In this document: one piece after another, positions 62,230-64,000 of the stretch | How the letters are laid out: every line of letters begins with the position of its first letter | How positions within the stretch are numbered: position 1 is the stretch's first letter | The notes under the pieces: model-generated | Told to the model about the DNA's origin: nothing | What the model saw: the letters and a program-made list of their open reading frames with translations, nothing else | The model's database searches: none | NCBI GenBank assembly: GCA_024734495.1 | Contig: JALMQS010000828.1 | Coordinates: 2,777,101-2,841,100, forward strand | From: Forficula auricularia | Lineage: Eukaryota; Arthropoda; Insecta; Dermaptera; Forficulidae | DNA length: 64,000 nt | Direction: 5' to 3' | Translations under genes and position numbers: made by a program

Positions 62230-62500
62230 CTTCTTCTTTAAGTGCCATATCAGGTCTCCCTGGCGTTTTGGCTCCTCTCCACATATACCTGTGCTGATTG
62301 TGTTTAGCTGTTTTTACACAGATATACGGGACCTACTTTTTAACGCCGGTTCCGAACGGCTAGTTTGGAGAGGCTACTAGGCAATTATACTCTTGGTGGG
62401 TCGCCATTGTTTTCCAAGAGGAGGCGACTGCAAATATCTGCCGAACGAGCGTAATTCAGGCCAGCGGGCCGACACTCTAACCACTGACCCACAGTCGCCT
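62230..62500 (-). mobile_element. tRNA-derived SINE, family S copy 4, B box deleted
   Basis: Head GGCGACTGTGGGTCAGTGGT and GTTAGAGTGTCGGCCCG at the right, body and (GAA)n tail at the left as in other S copies. Compared with 28040-28326, about 16 bases are missing between CTGCCGA and ACGAGCG (about 62440), removing the B box. AAAATGTT / AAATTGTT flank it (62222-62229; 62501-62508). Confidence 0.85.
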
Positions 62501-62590
62501 AAATTGTTATTATAAATATTAAATTTGATTACTTTTAAAGCATTAAGTCGAATTCTTGTTTGAAAAAGAATGTAGATAATTTCCTATCAT

Positions 62591-62816
62591 CAGGCCCGTG
62601 CCTGGCGGGTGCTCATTGCGTGCGCCGCACGCAGGCGTTCAAATATCGAAGGATTTTTTTATGAGATTAAAATATGAAATTTGTAAAGAAAAAGTTTCAA
62701 ATCATTTGTAGTTTTTTTTACAAATTTCATATTTTAATGTCATAAAAAAAAATCCCCGGCTACTTTGGACGACTGCGTCCGGCGCACACAATGAACACCC
62801 GCCAGGCACGGACCTG
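62591..62816. mobile_element. hAT-type MITE, long inverted ends, perfect duplication
   Basis: CAGGCCCGTGCCTGGCGGGT at the left and CACCCGCCAGGCACGGACCTG at the right; CCTATCAT at 62583-62590 and 62817-62824. The arms continue inward (TTTTTTTATGAGATTAAAAT / ATTTTAATGTCATAAAAAA; ATGAAATTTGTAAA / TTTACAAATTTCAT), so most of the element folds. No coding. Confidence 0.9.
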
Positions 62817-62849
62817 CCTATCATAATTAATTAAAAAGTAATTCAAATA

Positions 62850-62965
62850 TAATGATTTACCCTGAGACGAAGCTTCGATACTATAGTTTTAAATAAAGAA
62901 TATTATATGCATGTAGGTATTATTATTTTCATTAAGCAGAGGAGACAGTTTTTGATTTATTTTTA
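62850..62965 (+). repeat. A-family fragment, decayed motif
   Basis: CCTGAGACGAAGCTTCGATAC and TATAGTTTTAAATAAAG retain a trace of the HHR-like region, followed by a TA run and AAGCAGAGGAGACAG. Confidence 0.45.
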
Positions 62966-63430
62966 TAAATAATTTTCCTTTCGCTTCAGAAAGATCAATG
63001 ATTTTTCTAAAGCTTGTACATGATAAAATTTATATTCGCTTTCAATCCTGATAATTTTTTAGCACTTGTTCTTGCTCTTGTTCCTTTTCTTTCTATTATT
63101 TTCTTTAAAAGAATTAAAGAGATTTATTCGAAGTGTTTGAGGCGTTTTGCGTGTTCCGAGCACAAAAGGATTTCAACAGATTAAAATTCTTTATCTTTTA
63201 TCTTTTATATCAGTTTTCAATTTCTTAAATTAATTTTGAGATGAACAAAAAGACATGTTTTTGATAAAGATTTCTAAAAGATTTTTTTCTCGACTAAACA
63301 TCATATTGGGAAGACATTTATAAATGCATCCATCCTTTGTCTTTTTATAGAGACAGAGAGAAATAGGTATATAGCGAAAATCTTTTTCTTTTTCAAAATC
63401 AAAACTATTCATTTTTTAATTACTAAAAAA
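62966..63430. other. No feature recognised
   Basis: A 60-residue frame on the minus strand has no motif. No gene. Confidence 0.4.
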
Positions 63431-63745
63431 TTAACTATTATGTGCAAATTTATTTTCAGTTTAATATTTTTAGTGACCGCGAAATTTTTTATGATAAAGA
63501 TCGATTTGAGCGAAAAAATTTTCCTATTTGCCAAATGTGGTTCAACCTTACTGGGCAAATCAAGTGTCCAGAATGCATTTTTCGACATTAGCCGGATACT
63601 GACTGAGGATTTGCCTCGCGAGGCCATCCCCTTGAGGCAAATGCCTCGCCCAAGGCAAAAGTGCCCGTTGCCTCGTCTGAGGCTGCCTCGGTCCAATCCA
63701 TCAGTTGTCGGCATGTTTAGAGCTCTTTCTGTGGCGCAGCCCTGA
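63431..63745 (-). mobile_element. Possible hAT element, one end seen
   Basis: On the minus strand the element begins CAGGGCTGCGCCACAGAAAG (63745-63726) and contains repeated GCCTCG/GAGGC words (about 63610-63690). Frames on both strands (117 and 101 residues) follow from this repeat, not from a protein. I do not find the second inverted end. The remaining 63746-64000 holds nothing I recognise. Confidence 0.45.
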
Positions 63746-64000
63746 TTAGAGGATATCAACAAACTATATACTATTCACTTGTGATACTCTAAAGATATTA
63801 TCTTGTTACATTCTAATAACTACCTACAATTAACAATATTTTCAATACTTTTGTTACTCATTCTGTTTGGATGTTACCCTTGAGTTGATCTTTCCACACT
63901 ATAGATAACTTTGTATATTGCTCTTTGTTTCCGAACTTTCTGTTTAATAGAGCTTTTTGCTATTGGGTTATATGTTAATAACTACACGAACTACCATATA

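Noticed and set aside
63409..63762. 117-residue minus and 101-residue plus frames
   Set aside because: Both come from GCCTCG/GAGGC repeated words next to a hAT-like end; not protein-like.

Overview
This window is eukaryotic nuclear DNA: strongly AT-rich, almost free of long open frames, with no Shine-Dalgarno sites or operons. It is packed with transposable-element remains: R1-like, RTE-like and CR1/Jockey-like LINE ends, tRNA-derived SINEs, and hAT, Tc1/mariner, pogo/Tigger and PIF/Harbinger-like miniature elements. That mix points to an arthropod, most likely an insect; the species cannot be named from the sequence. I support no intact host protein-coding gene, tRNA or rRNA gene, so this is intergenic DNA or a very long intron. 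The only credible coding traces are four transposon fragments: an R1-type reverse-transcriptase C-terminus (1024-1869), a LINE C-terminus (47918-48157), a Tc1-type helix-turn-helix remnant (49061-49174) and an RTE-type C-terminus (59421-59678).

Layout. 0-9 kb: a truncated R1-like LINE with target duplication, a SINE, and the first copies of two dispersed families ('A', with HHR-like motifs, and 'P', with an ACTTTACCATACA terminus). 9-16 kb: a 0.5-kb foldback, a hAT MITE, a tRNA-like tandem repeat, a SINE, and a palindrome whose arms each carry a ribozyme-like motif. 16-29 kb: A-family copies, a 213-bp tandem duplication, a nested palindrome cluster, two SINE types, and a GC-richer island at 26 kb. 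29-43 kb: P copies, patchwork local duplications, a composite hairpin element, a four-unit minisatellite, a TA-flanked foldback, a Harbinger-like MITE and a palindrome with two motif copies. 43-54 kb: tRNA-like dimers, a 1-kb palindrome broken by two nested elements, an A element broken by a LINE, a Tc1-like deletion derivative and a second foldback copy. 54-64 kb: hAT MITEs, a TTAA-flanked element, a near-perfect 522-bp palindrome, a Tigger-like element with a nested RTE fragment, and more SINE/MITE copies.

The main discovery candidate is a hammerhead-ribozyme-like (HHR) fold recurring in many otherwise unrelated repeats: CTGANGA, one extra base, a short stem, GAAAC, a palindromic ACGT or ACTATAGT, then a base and a sequence that pairs with the bases before CTGANGA. 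The outer and inner stems differ in sequence between families but keep pairing, which is covariation. Most copies sit in the arms of large inverted repeats, so both strands carry one. HHRs are known in Penelope-like retroelements and retrozymes, so the likeliest reading is a radiation of non-autonomous, ribozyme-bearing palindromic elements. The constant extra base after CTGANGA is a departure from the textbook core and needs a cleavage test.
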